A program made the position numbers and the translations under genes. Below, in pieces: positions 45,007 through 53,714 of a stretch of DNA of 64,000 bases (positions within the stretch are counted from its first letter, which is position 1; every line of letters starts with the position of its first letter). Source of the stretch: a bacterium (lineage in GTDB: Bacteria > Krumholzibacteriota > Krumholzibacteriia > LZORAL124-64-63); assembly GCA_024231905.1 (NCBI GenBank), contig JAAEQC010000143.1, positions 28,833-92,832 on the forward strand, read 5' to 3'. The notes below the pieces were generated by a model. That model did not search any database. It was not told the DNA's origin and was given only the letters and a program-made list of their open reading frames with translations.

Positions 45007-45702
45007 ATGATCCTGTCCCGCGACGACTGCGTGAATGGCAGCCCCAGGGCGGCGCGCGTGGCTCTGCGCGATGTGCGTGACGAGGACCTCATCGTGCAGG
45101 TCCAGAACGGTCAGCGCCGCGCCTTCGACGAGCTCGTGTCCCGCTACAAAGGCCGCCTGTACAGCTTCATCCTGCGCATGGTCAAGGAACCGACCCTGGC
45201 CGAAGAATTGACCCAGGAAACGCTCATCCGCGTGTATGTGCATGCGGCCAAGTATCGGGAGATCGCCAAATTCTCCACCTGGGTATTCACCATCGCCACG
45301 AATCTGGTCCGCAACAAGATGCGCCAGCGCTCGCGGCGGCCGCGCCTGCTGAGTCTCAATCCGGCGCCCGAAGACGACGAACTGCCCCTGGATCCGCCGG
45401 ACCGCAAGGCGGACCCCTCGTCCACGATCCAGCGCTCCGAATTGGCGGACATCATGGCCGAGGCCACGGCGCGGATCCCGGAGAAGTACCGGGTGCCGTT
45501 CCTCCTGCGCGAGGTGGAGCAGCTGAGTTACGAGGAAATCCAACAGGTGACGGGACTGAAGCTCGGCACCGTTCGCTCGCGCATCAACCGGGCCCGGAAT
45601 CGCTTCCGCCAGCTCATCAAGCCCATGCTGCGGAACGAGACCCTGCTGGCGGAACTGGAAGAGATCGAGGCCCGCGTCGCCGAGACCCACGACGAGGACT
45701 GA
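45007..45702 (+). CDS. ECF-family RNA polymerase sigma factor
   Basis: 231 residues from the ATG at 45007, five bases after AGGAGG; an upstream TTG at 44959 is less likely. Region 2: RRAFDELVSRYKGRLYSFI, then AEELTQETLIRVYVHA and FSTWVFTIATNLVRNKMRQRSR. Region 4: IPEKYRVPFLLREVEQLSYEEIQQVTGLKLGTVRSRINRARNRFR. This is the RpoE-like group. The next gene encodes a zinc-finger anti-sigma factor, so activity is probably controlled by an envelope signal. Target promoters are not identified here. Confidence 0.94.
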   Translation: MILSRDDCVNGSPRAARVALRDVRDEDLIVQVQNGQRRAFDELVSRYKGRLYSFILRMVKEPTLAEELTQETLIRVYVHAAKYREIAKFSTWVFTIATNLVRNKMRQRSRRPRLLSLNPAPEDDELPLDPPDRKADPSSTIQRSELADIMAEATARIPEKYRVPFLLREVEQLSYEEIQQVTGLKLGTVRSRINRARNRFRQLIKPMLRNETLLAELEEIEARVAETHDED

Positions 45703-45720
45703 CAGACCGAAGGATTTTAT

Positions 45721-46434
45721 ATGCGTTGCAGCAAAGCCCAGTCGTACCTGAGCCAGGAACTGGACGAACAGCTTCCCGCCGACGTGATCGGGGATCTGGA
45801 TCGCCACCTGGACGTCTGTTCCGACTGCCGAGAGTACCGGGCAGACCTGGTACTGGGCCAGCGTCTGCTGACCGCCGCCGAGCCAGAACTACCGGAGAAT
45901 TTCGACTGGAAACTGCAGTTGCGCCTGAACCAGGCCCTGCGCGAGTCGGCAGGCGAACATTTGTTCCCGTGGCAGGAGGAAGAGAAGGCTTCGCGCTGGG
46001 GCTTCCTGCGCGGCTTCGGCACGGCGGTGCCCGTGGGTTTGGCGGCAGTGCTGGCCCTGGCCATGATGCTGGGACCGCAAGTGGCCGACGGACCGGGCAT
46101 CGTGGTTCCGAGCCTGACGCCGGCCGGTTCGGTAGCGCACTCTACGGGAGCGGACGAGACGCGGCGCACCATATATGGCGGGAATATCTTCGGAAGCCCC
46201 GTGCAGACGGTATCGGGCAACGGTGGTGTATTCGGCGCGCCGCAGGGCAGCGTCCTGATGTCCCCGGGCTGGGATGAGAACCAGGTCTCGCCTACCGGCG
46301 CCATCCTCTACCTGCAGAGCGAGGCGCGCCGGCTGCGCACGGAGAACTTCCAGTTGCGTCGGGAGATCCAGGAGATGCAGACACGGCTTGACACGGTACC
46401 CGACGCCGCCCTAGATCTACAGGAATCGCGCTGA
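45721..46434 (+). CDS. Membrane anti-sigma factor with zinc-finger (zf-HC2) domain
   Basis: 237 residues. The N-terminal domain has CSKAQSYLSQELDEQLP and the H-x3-C-x2-C zinc motif HLDVCSDC, the ZAS fold that holds ECF sigma factors inactive. A single membrane helix (VPVGLAAVLALAMML, residues ~103-118) separates it from a periplasmic part ending in a coiled coil (LQSEARRLRTENFQLRREI). It is 18 bases after the sigma gene, the standard pairing. Release presumably occurs by regulated proteolysis. Confidence 0.9.
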   Translation: MRCSKAQSYLSQELDEQLPADVIGDLDRHLDVCSDCREYRADLVLGQRLLTAAEPELPENFDWKLQLRLNQALRESAGEHLFPWQEEEKASRWGFLRGFGTAVPVGLAAVLALAMMLGPQVADGPGIVVPSLTPAGSVAHSTGADETRRTIYGGNIFGSPVQTVSGNGGVFGAPQGSVLMSPGWDENQVSPTGAILYLQSEARRLRTENFQLRREIQEMQTRLDTVPDAALDLQESR

Positions 46435-46458
46435 CCGGCGCCCGTTACTGGACCTGAT

Positions 46459-46491
46459 CCGCCGGCGCCGTCAGCGTCGGCGGTTCCTTTT
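46459..46491 (+). terminator. Rho-independent terminator after the anti-sigma gene
   Basis: CCGCCGGCGC and GCGTCGGCGG pair over 10 bp with one G-T wobble, followed by TTCCTTTT. Confidence 0.7.
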
Positions 46492-46506
46492 GGTCCGGGA
46501 GTTGAT

Positions 46507-47547
46507 ATGCGGATCCCAGCCTTTCTTTTCAGCCTGCTCATGGTGCTCGTCGCGGCCGGTTGCGGTCTCGACCGGGAGAAGGGCATCCTCATGGCGGCCG
46601 GATCCTACGGCGACATCGCCGTGGCCGTGGGGGACGACAAGATGATCCCCCTGGCCAATCGCTTTCTGGAGTCCTTCAACACCCGCACGACCTTCATCAT
46701 CAAGGAAGAACCGCTGTTCAAGCCCGACGTGCTGGGACCGGACCGGTGGGATCAGGCCAAGGGCTACAAGAACGCCCTCCTGCTGGTGGTTCTGGACGGG
46801 GGCGGGCCCGTGGAGAAGGCGGCCCGCAAAGCGGTCTCGGCGGACGCCTGGGCGCGCATCCGGGAGAGCGGCGGCGGTATCGTCCAGGTGAACGATCCCT
46901 GGTCCACCTATCAGTTCCTGGTGGTGGTGGCCTCGCGCGACCGCAACAGCCTGGGCAGCATCCTGCGCAACAACGCAGTGAAGTTGCGGGAGATGTTCGA
47001 GGAGAAGAGCCGGCAGCGCATCCTGCGCCGGTACCGCTACGACGGCCTGGACGACCGTCTGATGACCGTTCTCTGGGAGCGCTTCGGATTCTTCCTGGAG
47101 ATTCCGGCGGTGTTTCGCCAGAACCAGGTGGAGCCCGACGGTTTCCCGGGCATCGAACTCCTGCAGGGCGCTCCGTCCCGTGGGGTGACCGTCAGTTGGG
47201 TCGAGACTGCCGATCCCCTGTCCATGCTTGCGGACCGCGAAGCCCTGATCGCCATGCGCACCGAGATGGGCGAGCGCATGCACAACGAGGAGATCGTGCC
47301 CGAGGCCTTCGTCTGGCGCGATGCTGTCATCGACCGCATCCCGTCGGTGAAGCTGGAGGGGGCCTGGAACAGCAACAGCTTCGCCGGCGGCGGCCCCTTC
47401 TGGTGTTACTTCGTGCCGGACACGCGCCGTGGACGCATGTACTGCATCGACCTGCTGGTGTACGCACCGGGCATGGACAAGGGGCAGTTCTTCCGCCGCC
47501 TCGACGCTCTGGCCGGAACCTTTTCCTTCACGCGGCCGCGGTCCTGA
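46507..47547 (+). CDS. Lipoprotein of the DUF4837 type
   Basis: 346 residues. Lipoprotein signal FSLLMVLVAAGC with the lipobox Cys near residue 19. The mature protein starts with a SYGDIAVAVGDDKMIPLA segment and continues with IKEEPLFKPDVL and FRQNQVEPDGFPGIELL. The domain with two halves and an N-terminal strand-loop after the lipid anchor resembles DUF4837, a family mainly from Bacteroidetes and relatives with no known function. I am moderately sure of that name. It begins right after the terminator following the anti-sigma gene. Confidence 0.7.
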   Translation: MRIPAFLFSLLMVLVAAGCGLDREKGILMAAGSYGDIAVAVGDDKMIPLANRFLESFNTRTTFIIKEEPLFKPDVLGPDRWDQAKGYKNALLLVVLDGGGPVEKAARKAVSADAWARIRESGGGIVQVNDPWSTYQFLVVVASRDRNSLGSILRNNAVKLREMFEEKSRQRILRRYRYDGLDDRLMTVLWERFGFFLEIPAVFRQNQVEPDGFPGIELLQGAPSRGVTVSWVETADPLSMLADREALIAMRTEMGERMHNEEIVPEAFVWRDAVIDRIPSVKLEGAWNSNSFAGGGPFWCYFVPDTRRGRMYCIDLLVYAPGMDKGQFFRRLDALAGTFSFTRPRS

Positions 47548-47579
47548 CCGGGGCCGGCCGCCCAACGACCGGAATCCCT

Positions 47580-48368
47580 ATGCGCCGAGCGATCATCAGC
47601 CTGCTCCTGGTCATGGTTCTGTCCCTGCAGATCACCGCGGCTTGGGCCCAGTCCCGCAGCACGACCGGCCGCCATCGACCCCGGGCCCAAGTGGATGCGG
47701 AAGCCGCCGCCGACACGATACCGGCACCTCCGCGCAACCCCGGCTGGTTCCTGGGCTTCACCGGTGGCGCAGGCGCGGGCTCTGATCTCTTCAGCGCCGA
47801 TGTGGTCAACGAGACACCGGTCCGGTGGGCCTCCGACGCTGCTTTCGTCTCCGACCACTTCAATGCCTCCCTGGACGGTGCAGCCGAGTTCGGTCTCTTC
47901 TTCGGCCGTCGCCTCGATGACCGGATCAGCCTGCGCGGCGATCTGGCCTGGACCGACATGGCCGTCGCGGCCGAAGCGCGGACGGGCCAGGTGGGCGACG
48001 TGTACCGGTACGACAGTATGTCGATCCTGACGGCCTCCGTCGGCGGGGAGATCCGGCTGGTTCGCACGGCCTCGCACCCTTACATGGGGGCGAGCCTGGT
48101 TCTGGCGAAGCTGTCGCCCAACCGCAACGATGACCTGGCCCAGACCAAGCTGGGCGGCCGCCTTAGTCTCGGGTACCAGTATGTGCTCGACCGCCAGTGG
48201 AGCCTGCGCCTGGAAGGCCGCGTCACTCGGACCGGCTTCGGGGTGGGGGATTGGGTGCCCGTTGTGGCCACCAACCTGGGCCAACCCGAGGTGGCGGTGG
48301 ACGAGCAGTCGGACCTCACGACCTGGGGTCTGGTGCTGGGTGTCCAGCTGGATCTGGCGGGCCGCTAA
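47580..48368 (+). CDS. Small outer-membrane beta-barrel protein
   Basis: 262 residues from the ATG at 47580. A signal peptide (IISLLLVMVLSLQITAAWAQ) is followed by a basic Pro-rich linker and ~8 amphipathic strands with alternating aromatic and polar residues (WFLGFTGGAGAGSDL; GLFFGRRLDDRISLRGDLAW; RLSLGYQYVLDRQWSLRLEGRV; WGLVLGVQLDLAGR). This is the OmpA/OprF-like eight-strand barrel pattern, though the last residue is Arg and not aromatic. No OmpA peptidoglycan domain follows. Function unknown; probably structural or an adhesin-like porin. Confidence 0.75.
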   Translation: MRRAIISLLLVMVLSLQITAAWAQSRSTTGRHRPRAQVDAEAAADTIPAPPRNPGWFLGFTGGAGAGSDLFSADVVNETPVRWASDAAFVSDHFNASLDGAAEFGLFFGRRLDDRISLRGDLAWTDMAVAAEARTGQVGDVYRYDSMSILTASVGGEIRLVRTASHPYMGASLVLAKLSPNRNDDLAQTKLGGRLSLGYQYVLDRQWSLRLEGRVTRTGFGVGDWVPVVATNLGQPEVAVDEQSDLTTWGLVLGVQLDLAGR

Positions 48369-48419
48369 GGGCGAAAACGTCCACTCGAGGGGACAATTCA
48401 GACGAATTAGGGTTTTTTC

Positions 48420-48448
48420 TTTCACGCCGCACAGCTTGGACCTATATT
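48420..48448 (+). promoter_or_regulatory. Possible promoter of the parA-like gene
   Basis: TTTCAC, 17-base spacer, TATATT in a locally AT-rich gap, 45 bases before the ATG. The -10 is good and the -35 weak. A weak AATTC/GAATT hairpin with TTTTTTCTTT just upstream (48393-48422) may end the previous transcript. Confidence 0.4.
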
Positions 48449-48492
48449 GAATTGCTGCGAATTTGACCGCCAATCCCCGGGGGATCCCATTC

Positions 48493-49332
48493 ATGAGCAA
48501 CGTCATAGCCGTCGTGAACCACAAGGGTGGGACCGGCAAGACCACCACCGCCATCAACCTTGCGGCAGGCCTGACCCGCTACAGCGACGTCACGTCATCC
48601 TGCCTCCTGATCGACATGGACCCCCACGGGTGCGCCACCAGCACGCTGTTGGGTAAGTTGGACGGTGAACCGCCTGCGCGCAGCATCTTCGACGTGCTGC
48701 GGCGGGCCATCACGCCCCAGGACGGCATCGCGTCCACAATCTATGATGAGAACATCGACATCCTGCCGGCGAATCCGTCCCTGGAGAGCATGGCCAAGAC
48801 TCAGATCACCGACCGCCTGTCCAAGGTCGTCGAGTCCGTGTCCACTTCCTATGGCTGGATCATCATCGACACGCCACCGAATCTGGGCGTGCTGACCCAG
48901 AACGCCCTGGTGGCCGCCGATTACGCCCTGATCCCGACCCAGTGCAATGGGCTGGCGGTGCCCACGCTCCAGCACATGAAGACAGTCATCTCGAAGATCC
49001 AGGAACGCCAGAACGTCTGGTTGCAGTTGCTGGGCGTGCTCCTGACGCAGAAGGACGGCCGGACGCCGTTGCAGCGCCACGTGCGCCGCGAACTGGGACA
49101 GGTCTTCCCGGCGGCAGACATCTTCAAGACGGTGATCACCAGCAACATCAAGATCGAGGAAGCTCCGGCCAACTTCCAGAGCATCTACGCCTACGATTCA
49201 GGATGCCTGGGGGCCAGCCTCTACCGGGACTGGATCAAGAAGGAATTCATCAAGAAGCACCAGAAGCTGGAGAAGAAGAAGGTGGAGAAGCGCGAGGCGC
49301 AGGAGGCCGGCCTGGAGGAGAAGAAGAAGTAG
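48493..49332 (+). CDS. Orphan ParA-family ATPase
   Basis: 279 residues from the ATG at 48493, with GGGGGA nine bases upstream. The deviant Walker A is KGGTGKTT at the N-terminus (VVNHKGGTGKTTTAINLAAGL), with signature Lys. LLIDMDPHGCATS holds Walker A' and DTPPNLGVLTQNAL Walker B. The core is a typical Soj/ParA fold, but the last ~30 residues are an unusual Lys/Glu-rich helix (KKHQKLEKKKVEKREAQEAG) that could bind DNA or a partner. There is no ParB gene or parS-like site nearby, so it is probably not the chromosomal ParAB pair; positioning of some other cargo is plausible. Confidence 0.88.
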   Translation: MSNVIAVVNHKGGTGKTTTAINLAAGLTRYSDVTSSCLLIDMDPHGCATSTLLGKLDGEPPARSIFDVLRRAITPQDGIASTIYDENIDILPANPSLESMAKTQITDRLSKVVESVSTSYGWIIIDTPPNLGVLTQNALVAADYALIPTQCNGLAVPTLQHMKTVISKIQERQNVWLQLLGVLLTQKDGRTPLQRHVRRELGQVFPAADIFKTVITSNIKIEEAPANFQSIYAYDSGCLGASLYRDWIKKEFIKKHQKLEKKKVEKREAQEAGLEEKKK

Positions 49333-49339
49333 CGGGTCC

Positions 49340-49975
49340 TCAGAGGGGCTGCACGAAGGGATTCGTCGCCTTCTCCCGCCCCACCGTGGTGTCGGGACCG
49401 TGCCCACAGACCACGACCGTATCGTCCGGGAGCGTGTAGATGCGCTCCCGGATGCTTTTTTCCAGGACGCCGAAATCGCCCCCCGGTAGGTCGGTCCGGC
49501 CCACGGAGCCGGCGAAGAGGCAGTCGCCGACGATGGCCAGTCCCGGAAGCAGGAACAGGACGTGGCCGGGGCTGTGACCTGGTACGTGGCGCACCTCGAT
49601 CTCGCCGCCGGCGAAGGGGATGCGCGTGCCGTCGGCCAGGTCCGCGGCCAAGCGGGGGACAGCACTAGCCGGGAATCCCCAGGATTCCTGGATCTCGGGC
49701 AGGCGCTCGATGAATGGCACGTCATCGGGATGGCAGCGCAGGGGCAGATCCCAGCATGCCTGCAGGTCGGCGCCGGCGCCCACGTGGTCGAAATGGCCGT
49801 GGGTGGCCAGCATCTGCGTTGGCGCGGCACCCTCGGCTTCGGTCCGCACGCGCAGGCGGGCGGCTTCCTCGCCCGGGTCGATGAGGATGGCCTCGCCCGT
49901 GCCGGCAGAACGCAGGATCACCGCGTTCATCTGCAGTTGCCCCACGGGCAGGACTTCGTGGCTCCACTGTTCCAT
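49340..49975 (-). CDS. Metallo-beta-lactamase fold hydrolase (glyoxalase II-like)
   Basis: 211 residues, starting at the ATG complementary to 49973-49975 with GGAGG upstream on the minus strand. The metal motif THGHFDHVGA (HxHxDH), VPGHSPGHVLF with the next His, GDCLFAGSVGRTDLPGGD and the final His in VVCGHGPDT are all present. This is the short YcbL-like branch of glyoxalase II/persulfide dioxygenase relatives; substrate thioester is likely but not specified. It converges with the parA-like gene, seven bases apart, and lies downstream of ino1 on the same strand. Confidence 0.9.
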   Translation of the reverse strand: MEQWSHEVLPVGQLQMNAVILRSAGTGEAILIDPGEEAARLRVRTEAEGAAPTQMLATHGHFDHVGAGADLQACWDLPLRCHPDDVPFIERLPEIQESWGFPASAVPRLAADLADGTRIPFAGGEIEVRHVPGHSPGHVLFLLPGLAIVGDCLFAGSVGRTDLPGGDFGVLEKSIRERIYTLPDDTVVVCGHGPDTTVGREKATNPFVQPL

Positions 49976-50000
49976 GCGGCCGGCCTCCGGTCCTTTCGCG

Positions 50001-50030
50001 CGAACGGCCCCGGTCGCCCGGGGCCGTTCG
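50001..50030 (-). terminator. Hairpin downstream of the inositol-phosphate synthase gene
   Basis: CGAACGGCCCCGG and CCGGGGCCGTTCG form a perfect 13-bp stem with a four-base loop, 20 bases past the ino1 stop on the minus strand. No T-run on either side. Confidence 0.5.
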
Positions 50031-50049
50031 TGCTTGTGCGTCAGCGGCT

Positions 50050-51366
50050 TCAGTCGTCGTAGTACTCGCGACCGAGGTGGGTGATGACTTCCTCGCCCAT
50101 CATCCAGCGCAGGGTGTTCTTCAGCTTCACCTGCTGGATGAAGAGATCGTGCTCGGCGACGAGTCCGGGCGGAGTCACCGGGCTCTTGAAGTAGAAGCTC
50201 AGCCACTCCTGGATGCCGCCGGGCAGGCCGGCGCGCTTGGACAGGTCCAGGAAGAGGGCCAGGTCCAGCACCAGGGGGGCGGCCAGGATGGAGTCGCGGC
50301 AGAGGAAGTCGACCTTGATCTGCATGGGACGACCGCACCATCCGAAGATGTCGATGTTGTCCCAGCCTTCCTTGTTGTCGCCGCGGGGCGGATAGTAGTT
50401 GATCCGCACCTTGTGGTAGAGCTCGCCGTAGAGGTCCGGGTACAGCTCCGGCTGGAGGATGGTGTCCAGCACGCTGAGCTTGGACACTTCCTTGGTCTTG
50501 AAGGACTCGGGGTCGTCCAGGACCTCGCCGTCGCGGTTGCCCAGGATGTTCGTGCTGAACCAGCCGGACAGGCCCAGGTAGCGGGCCTTGAAGCCGGGGG
50601 CCAGGATGGTCTTCATGAGGGTCTGGCCCGTCTTGAAGTCCTTGCCGCAGGTGGGGGCGCCGGTCTCCTTGGCCAGTTCGGCCAGGGCCGGCACGTCGCC
50701 GCTCAGATTCGGTGCACCGTTGGCGTAGGGGATGCCCTGCTTGATGGCCGCGTAGGCGTAGATCATGCTAGGGGGGATATCGGCATGGTCGTCCCGCAGG
50801 CCCTGCTCGAAGGACGCCAGGTCCGCGTGGACAGGGGATTCCTTCATGTAGATCTCGGTGGAGCCGCACCAGACCACGACCAGGCGGTCGCAGCCGTTGG
50901 CGGTCTTGAAGTTCTCCATATCCTGCATGAGCTGCTCGGCCAGCTCCATCTTCGTGCCGGATTTGACGTGGGTGCCGGAGAGCTTCTTGACGTACTGCTG
51001 GTCGAAGACGGCCGGCATGGGTTTGATCTGCTCGAGTTCGTCCTTGATCTGGTCGAGAAGTTCGTTCTCCAGCACGCCGGCGGTCTTGGCCGCGGTGTAG
51101 ACGTCGTCCTCGAAGATGTCCCAGCCACCGAAGGCGATGGAATCGAGATCGGCGATGGGAACGAAGTTGCGAACCAGGGGCTGGCGGTCGTCGGTGCGTT
51201 TGCCGAGGCGGATGTGCCCCATCTGGGACAGGCTGCCGATGGGCAGACGCAGGCCCTTCCGGATGGCGACCACGCCGGCGATGAAGGTGGTCGCGACGGC
51301 GCCCATGCCGGGCGTCAGGACGCCGAGTTTGCCGGTGGCGGGCTTGATCTTCAACTGATCAGCCAT
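50050..51366 (-). CDS. ino1: Inositol-3-phosphate synthase (myo-inositol-1-phosphate synthase)
   Basis: 438 residues from the ATG complementary to 51364-51366, with GAGAGGAGC upstream. The NAD-binding start is LGVLTPGMGAVATTFIAG. The family blocks SLSQMGHIRLGKR, FGGWDIFEDDVYTAA, GDVPALAELA, CGKDFKTGQTLMKTIL and LGLSGWFSTNILGNRDG are seen; the last corresponds to the GNNDG region. The enzyme turns glucose-6-phosphate into inositol-3-phosphate using NAD. In bacteria this feeds phosphatidylinositol or inositol-based solutes. The length of ~440 fits the large bacterial/eukaryotic form and not the archaeal short form. No partner gene is visible nearby. Confidence 0.93.
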   Translation of the reverse strand: MADQLKIKPATGKLGVLTPGMGAVATTFIAGVVAIRKGLRLPIGSLSQMGHIRLGKRTDDRQPLVRNFVPIADLDSIAFGGWDIFEDDVYTAAKTAGVLENELLDQIKDELEQIKPMPAVFDQQYVKKLSGTHVKSGTKMELAEQLMQDMENFKTANGCDRLVVVWCGSTEIYMKESPVHADLASFEQGLRDDHADIPPSMIYAYAAIKQGIPYANGAPNLSGDVPALAELAKETGAPTCGKDFKTGQTLMKTILAPGFKARYLGLSGWFSTNILGNRDGEVLDDPESFKTKEVSKLSVLDTILQPELYPDLYGELYHKVRINYYPPRGDNKEGWDNIDIFGWCGRPMQIKVDFLCRDSILAAPLVLDLALFLDLSKRAGLPGGIQEWLSFYFKSPVTPPGLVAEHDLFIQQVKLKNTLRWMMGEEVITHLGREYYDD

Positions 51367-51750
51367 GGGTAAGCTCCTCTCAGGTATGTAACGTGCCCTC
51401 GTGGCGAATTCGCTGCAACCAGGATAGATTGGCGTGGGCTCATAAGCAAAAGAAATGTTGGTCCGGCGCAATGGACGGAAAGGGCCCAGATACGTAGTTT
51501 CAGGTACCATCGCTACCCTATGGACCGCAATGAGATCAAACGAAAAAAAGCTCCGCCAAAGGGAACGTGATTTACGAAAATTTTTCGAGATCAGGGGTAG
51601 ACGGAGCATTTGGTTATATGCTAAGATCTTCTGGCTCGAATAAGAAGACCAGCCCAATGAGAGGACTCGGATGACCCCAAGCTAACGCGTGCACAGCCTT
51701 TCTGACAACCGAACACCAACTTTGCCACGGGCAAAGGGAGATCGAGCATC
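51367..51750. other. AT-richer gap between ino1 and the sugar transferase gene
   Basis: About 384 bases between divergent genes, visibly lower in GC than its surroundings, especially 51530-51660. It holds a probable ino1 promoter on the minus strand and, just before the sugar transferase ribosome-binding site, a small hairpin CTTTGCC/GGCAAAG. A 62-codon open frame at 51455-51643 lacks a ribosome-binding site and family resemblance. Nothing else is recognised. Confidence 0.6.
51421..51449 (-). promoter_or_regulatory. Probable ino1 promoter
   Basis: On the minus strand TTGCTT, 17-base spacer, TATCCT lies about 55 bases before the ino1 ATG. Spacing is ideal; both hexamers are partial matches. 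Confidence 0.4.
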
Positions 51751-52485
51751 ATGAAGGAAGACGCGGTAGCTTTCGCGGTCGCCGACGCTGACTACGTCCT
51801 TTCGCCTCCGCACCTGTATATCCCGGCCGACACCTCGCGTTACGACGCGTGGCACCACCGTGTCAAACGGATTGTCGACCTGGTGCTGTCGTCCCTGGCG
51901 CTGGTCGTGCTGGCGCCGGCCATGGGGATCATCGCCCTGATCATCAAGCGTTCGAGCCCGGGCCCGGTGCTCTTCGTGCAGGAACGCCTGGGGCGCGACG
52001 GACAGCCCTTCCGTTTCTATAAATTCCGCTCCATGAAGCACGACAGCGACGACGCCATCCACCGCCAGTTCGCCGCCATGTTCATCAACGGCGACTCGGA
52101 GGGTTGCGCCGACCAGAATTCCGGCGACCAGGTCTTCAAGATCAAGCGCGATCCGCGCGTGACCGCCATCGGCGCCTTCCTGCGCCGGACCTCCTTGGAT
52201 GAACTGCCCCAGCTGCTCAACATCGTCAAGGGCGACATGTCGCTGGTGGGCCCACGCCCGCCCATCGCCTACGAGATCGAGAACTACCAGCCCTGGCACA
52301 TGGAGCGCCTGAAGGCCGTGCCTGGCCTGACCGGCCTGTGGCAGGTCAGCGGCCGCAGCAGCGTGGCCTTCGAGGACATGGTTCGTCTGGATATCAGGTA
52401 CATCAATACCTGGTCCCTCTGGCAGGATCTGGTGATCCTGTTGAAGACGTTGCCGGTGGTCGTCCGGGGAACCGGAGGCTACTAG
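51751..52485 (+). CDS. Initiating sugar transferase (undecaprenyl-phosphate glycosyl-1-phosphate transferase)
   Basis: 244 residues. One membrane segment (LVLSSLALVVLAPAMGIIALII, residues ~46-68) is followed by the catalytic domain of the bacterial sugar transferase family: SPGPVLFVQERLGRDGQPF, FKIKRDPRVTAIGAFLRRTSLDELPQL, MSLVGPRPP and PGLTGLWQVSGRS. It lacks the four-helix N-terminal domain of WcaJ-type enzymes, so it is the short monotopic type. It starts surface polysaccharide repeat units on the lipid carrier. A Gfo/Idh dehydrogenase and glycosyltransferases follow. ATG with GGGAGAT upstream. Confidence 0.92.
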   Translation: MKEDAVAFAVADADYVLSPPHLYIPADTSRYDAWHHRVKRIVDLVLSSLALVVLAPAMGIIALIIKRSSPGPVLFVQERLGRDGQPFRFYKFRSMKHDSDDAIHRQFAAMFINGDSEGCADQNSGDQVFKIKRDPRVTAIGAFLRRTSLDELPQLLNIVKGDMSLVGPRPPIAYEIENYQPWHMERLKAVPGLTGLWQVSGRSSVAFEDMVRLDIRYINTWSLWQDLVILLKTLPVVVRGTGGY

Positions 52486-52673
52486 CCCGGACCGACGGCC
52501 GCCGTCGTGAGTATCCCGTGATTCGTACCCGATTCCGCACACGCCGCCGCGTCGACGGCGACGGCGTCCACGCCCGTGCTTGACCGTCGTGACCGGGAGC
52601 ATCATCATCGGCCGGACCACGCGACCGGGTCGCGTCCGGTCCAGCATGGCGCCAACGACGAAGGAGACGGAAG

Positions 52674-53699
52674 ATGATCAAGGTCGGAGTGATAGGCTGT
52701 GGCTACTGGGGCCCGAACCTCATCCGGAACCTGAACAGTCTGCCCGAGGCCGAGCTGGTCGCCATCGCGGACCTGGATCCGCAACGGCTGGAACACGTGG
52801 GCCTGCTCTATCCGGGGGCCATCAAGACCGTGGACCACCGGGTCGTCGTGGAGCACGAGGAGATCGATGCGATCATCGTGGCCACGCCCATGGGCACTCA
52901 CAAGGCGCTGGGCACGGAGGTCCTGGAGGCGGGCAAGCATCTTTTCCTGGAGAAGCCCATGGCCACCAGCAGCGACGACTGCCGGGCCCTCATGGAACTG
53001 GCCGCCGCCAAGAACCTGCAGCTGATGGTGGGCCACACCTTCCTCTACTCACCGGCCGTGCGGAAGATCAAGTCCCTCATCGACGAAGGGGAACTCGGCG
53101 ACATCTACTACGCCAACATCTCCCGCGTGAACCTGGGCATCTTCCAGCAGGACGCCAACGTGGTGTGGGACCTGGCGCCCCATGACATCTCCATGCTGAC
53201 CTACCTCTTCGGCTCCGACCCGGTGCGGGTGACCGCCACGGGCCACTGCTACGTGCAGCGGAAACTGGGTATCGAGGATGTGGCTTTCATCAACCTGGAG
53301 TTCCCGGACGGCCGCATGGCCAACATCCACGTCTCCTGGCTGGATCCCAACAAGATCCGCAAGTGCACCTTCGTGGGCAGCAAGAAGATGCTCGTCTACG
53401 ACGACGTGTCACCGGCGGAGAAGATCCGTCTCTACGACAAGGGCGCCGACGTGCCGCCCCATTACGACACCTTCGGCGACTTCCAGGTGCTGTACCGGTC
53501 GGGCGACATCTTCGTGCCCCACCTGGACATGGCCGAGCCCCTGAAGACGGAGATGGGACACTTCCTGGACGTGATCGCCGGCCGGGACGAACTCCTGACC
53601 CCGGGCCGCGACGGCCTGCGGGTGGTCCAGGTTCTCGAGCAGGCCTGTCGCTCCATTGCGGAGGGTGGGCGCCCGCTGGACCTGGTCTACGACGACTGA
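52674..53699 (+). CDS. Gfo/Idh/MocA-family sugar dehydrogenase
   Basis: 341 residues. NAD-binding motif GVIGCGYWGPNLIRNL at the start, EKPMATS with the catalytic-region Lys, VGHTFLYSPAVRKIK, and DLAPHDISMLTYLFG with the conserved DxxxHD arrangement. The family includes UDP-N-acetylglucosamine 3-dehydrogenases (WlbA) of surface-sugar pathways, which this resembles in length and context. The exact nucleotide sugar is not certain. ATG with AAGGAGA upstream. Between the initiating transferase and glycosyltransferase genes. Confidence 0.88.
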   Translation: MIKVGVIGCGYWGPNLIRNLNSLPEAELVAIADLDPQRLEHVGLLYPGAIKTVDHRVVVEHEEIDAIIVATPMGTHKALGTEVLEAGKHLFLEKPMATSSDDCRALMELAAAKNLQLMVGHTFLYSPAVRKIKSLIDEGELGDIYYANISRVNLGIFQQDANVVWDLAPHDISMLTYLFGSDPVRVTATGHCYVQRKLGIEDVAFINLEFPDGRMANIHVSWLDPNKIRKCTFVGSKKMLVYDDVSPAEKIRLYDKGADVPPHYDTFGDFQVLYRSGDIFVPHLDMAEPLKTEMGHFLDVIAGRDELLTPGRDGLRVVQVLEQACRSIAEGGRPLDLVYDD

Positions 53700-53714
53700 C
53701 CCCGCAACGGGACG

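Noticed and set aside
51455..51643. 62-codon plus-strand frame in the ino1/sugar transferase gap
   Set aside because: No ribosome-binding site and a Lys/Arg-rich random-looking product. It remains possible but unsupported.
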